DNA of 64,000 nt from Manganibacter manganicus (GTDB lineage Bacteria; Pseudomonadota; Alphaproteobacteria; Rhizobiales; Rhizobiaceae). The position numbers and the translations under genes are program-made. The stretch spans positions 1 through 64,000 of the forward strand of contig NZ_MDET01000010.1 of the NCBI RefSeq assembly GCF_002075885.1. The letters run 5' to 3'. The notes under the pieces are model-generated. The model saw only the letters and a program-made list of their open reading frames with translations. It was not told where the DNA came from and did no database searches. Below, piece after piece: positions 63,183 to 64,000 of this stretch. The first letter of the stretch is position 1. Each line of letters opens with the position of its first letter.

Positions 63183-64000
63183 ATGCTTACCATTTCGGCC
63201 GCCGACGTCGATCGCGCGCTCACATTTCCCGGCCTCGTCGAAACGCTGCGCACGGCCTTCCGCGAGGGCGCCGTCCAGCCTGTGCGCCATCATCACACTG
63301 TCGAACGCATAAAAGGCGCGGATTCCACCTTGCTGCTGATGCCGGCATGGACCAATTTCCAGGCTGAGGGCGCTTCAAGGCAGGGCCATATCGGCGTCAA
63401 GATCGTCACCGTCTCGCCCGACAACAACGCCATTGGGAAACCCGCCGTGATGGGTCTCTATCTGCTGCTGGAGGGCGTAACTGGCGAACCCTGCGCGCTG
63501 ATCGACGGTCAACGGCTAACGCAATGGCGCACAGCCTGCGCTTCGGCGCTCGCCGCCTCCTGGCTTGCCCGCGAGGATTCGGCGCGCCTGCTTGTTATCG
63601 GCGCTGGTGCCGTGGCGCAATTCCTGGCGCGCGCCCATGCGGCTGTCCGTCCGATCGAAACCATCCGCATATGGAACCGCACGACCGCCAATACGGCGAA
63701 ACTCGTGGAACAACTTCGCTCCGAAGGCCTCAATGCCGAGGCAGCCTCAGACCTCGACGCGGAATTGGCCGAGGCCGATATCGTCGCGTCCGCCACCATC
63801 TCGCCTACCCCGCTGATCAAGGGCGCGCTGCTGAAGTCTGGCACCCATGTCGATCTGGTCGGCGGCTTCACGCCGGAACTGCGCGAGGCCGACGACGACG
63901 CCATCCGGCGTGCCCGCGTCTATGTCGACACCCGCGCCGGCGCCACCAAGGAAGCGGGCGACATCGTGCAGCCGCTGGCGTCGGGTGTTTTGAAGCCGGA
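63183..64000 (+). CDS. ornithine cyclodeaminase/mu-crystallin family protein (3' end outside window)
   Basis: The first 272 residues of an NAD(P)-dependent enzyme; the window ends inside the gene, about 40-50 residues before the usual end. The substrate-binding stretch VGVKIVTV-like HIGVKIVTVSPDNN is near residue 80, DGQRLTQWRTACASALAASW near 120 and the cofactor turn LLVIGAGAVAQFLARAH near 147. GGAG six bases before the ATG supports the start. Relatives include ornithine cyclodeaminase, alanine dehydrogenase and ketimine reductases. It follows the LapA-like gene by 29 bases. Confidence 0.9.
   Translation, partial: MLTISAADVDRALTFPGLVETLRTAFREGAVQPVRHHHTVERIKGADSTLLLMPAWTNFQAEGASRQGHIGVKIVTVSPDNNAIGKPAVMGLYLLLEGVTGEPCALIDGQRLTQWRTACASALAASWLAREDSARLLVIGAGAVAQFLARAHAAVRPIETIRIWNRTTANTAKLVEQLRSEGLNAEAASDLDAELAEADIVASATISPTPLIKGALLKSGTHVDLVGGFTPELREADDDAIRRARVYVDTRAGATKEAGDIVQPLASGVLKP

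Overview
The window is about 64 kb of GC-rich chromosomal DNA from an alphaproteobacterium, most likely of the order Hyphomicrobiales and close to the Mesorhizobium/Brucella side of it. This rests on the block lptC-lptA-lptB-rpoN-hpf-ptsN, heterotetrameric sarcosine oxidase, an S21 protein with a basic C-terminal tail, a BMP-type nucleoside importer with cdd/punA/deoA, DUF992, DUF1150 and DUF2244 proteins, and intergenic palindromic repeats of the rhizobial kind. No 16S gene is present, so the genus is inferred. I see no prophage, insertion sequence, integrase or CRISPR array.

Layout. (1) 0.1-4.1 kb: a minus-strand ABC importer operon (binding protein, two permeases, ATPase) of the polyamine/iron family. 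(2) 4.3-11.9 kb: iron-type alcohol dehydrogenase, aldehyde dehydrogenase, glutamine-synthetase-like gamma-glutamyl ligase, amino acid permease and N-formylglutamate amidohydrolase-like enzyme, all on the minus strand, with a divergent RpiR-type regulator. I read this as a catabolic locus for an amine or amino alcohol that works through gamma-glutamylated intermediates. (3) 12-17 kb: an RND efflux pair and a MaoC-type hydratase. (4) 17.1-22.7 kb: soxB-soxD-soxA-soxG with a 77-residue gene behind it. (5) 22.9-27.4 kb: SDR, HerA-like ATPase, rpsU, TPR lipoprotein and DUF992 protein. (6) 27.4-31.8 kb: ubiE-ubiB, a VapBC toxin-antitoxin pair, then coaBC. The vapBC promoter lies in a perfect 16-bp inverted repeat.

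(7) 32-42.7 kb: nucleoside salvage, with upp, an AraC regulator divergent from a NepI-like exporter, deoA-punA-cdd, and the nucleoside ABC importer whose binding protein is cut off from the ATPase by slyX on the other strand. (8) 42.9-47.1 kb: msrA, a small membrane protein, tRNA-Ser(GGA), DUF2214, nth, DUF2244 and an AraC-methyltransferase fusion of the Ada type. (9) 47.1-51.8 kb: a 1347-residue autotransporter with a glycine-rich passenger, headed by a 654-bp repeat-rich gap. (10) 51.8-55.1 kb: ribokinase and amidase converging on a nucleoside hydrolase. (11) 55.3-64 kb: hsp20 with DUF1150, ptsN, hpf, rpoN, lptB, lptA and lptC, then sppA, ihfB, a LapA-like protein and a truncated ornithine cyclodeaminase-family gene.

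Links between the genes: nucleosides enter through the BMP importer, are deaminated or phosphorolysed by Cdd, PunA and DeoA, and uracil is recaptured by Upp. Nucleoside hydrolase and ribokinase give a second ribose route. The lpt, rpoN and ptsN region is the core envelope and nitrogen-regulation block.
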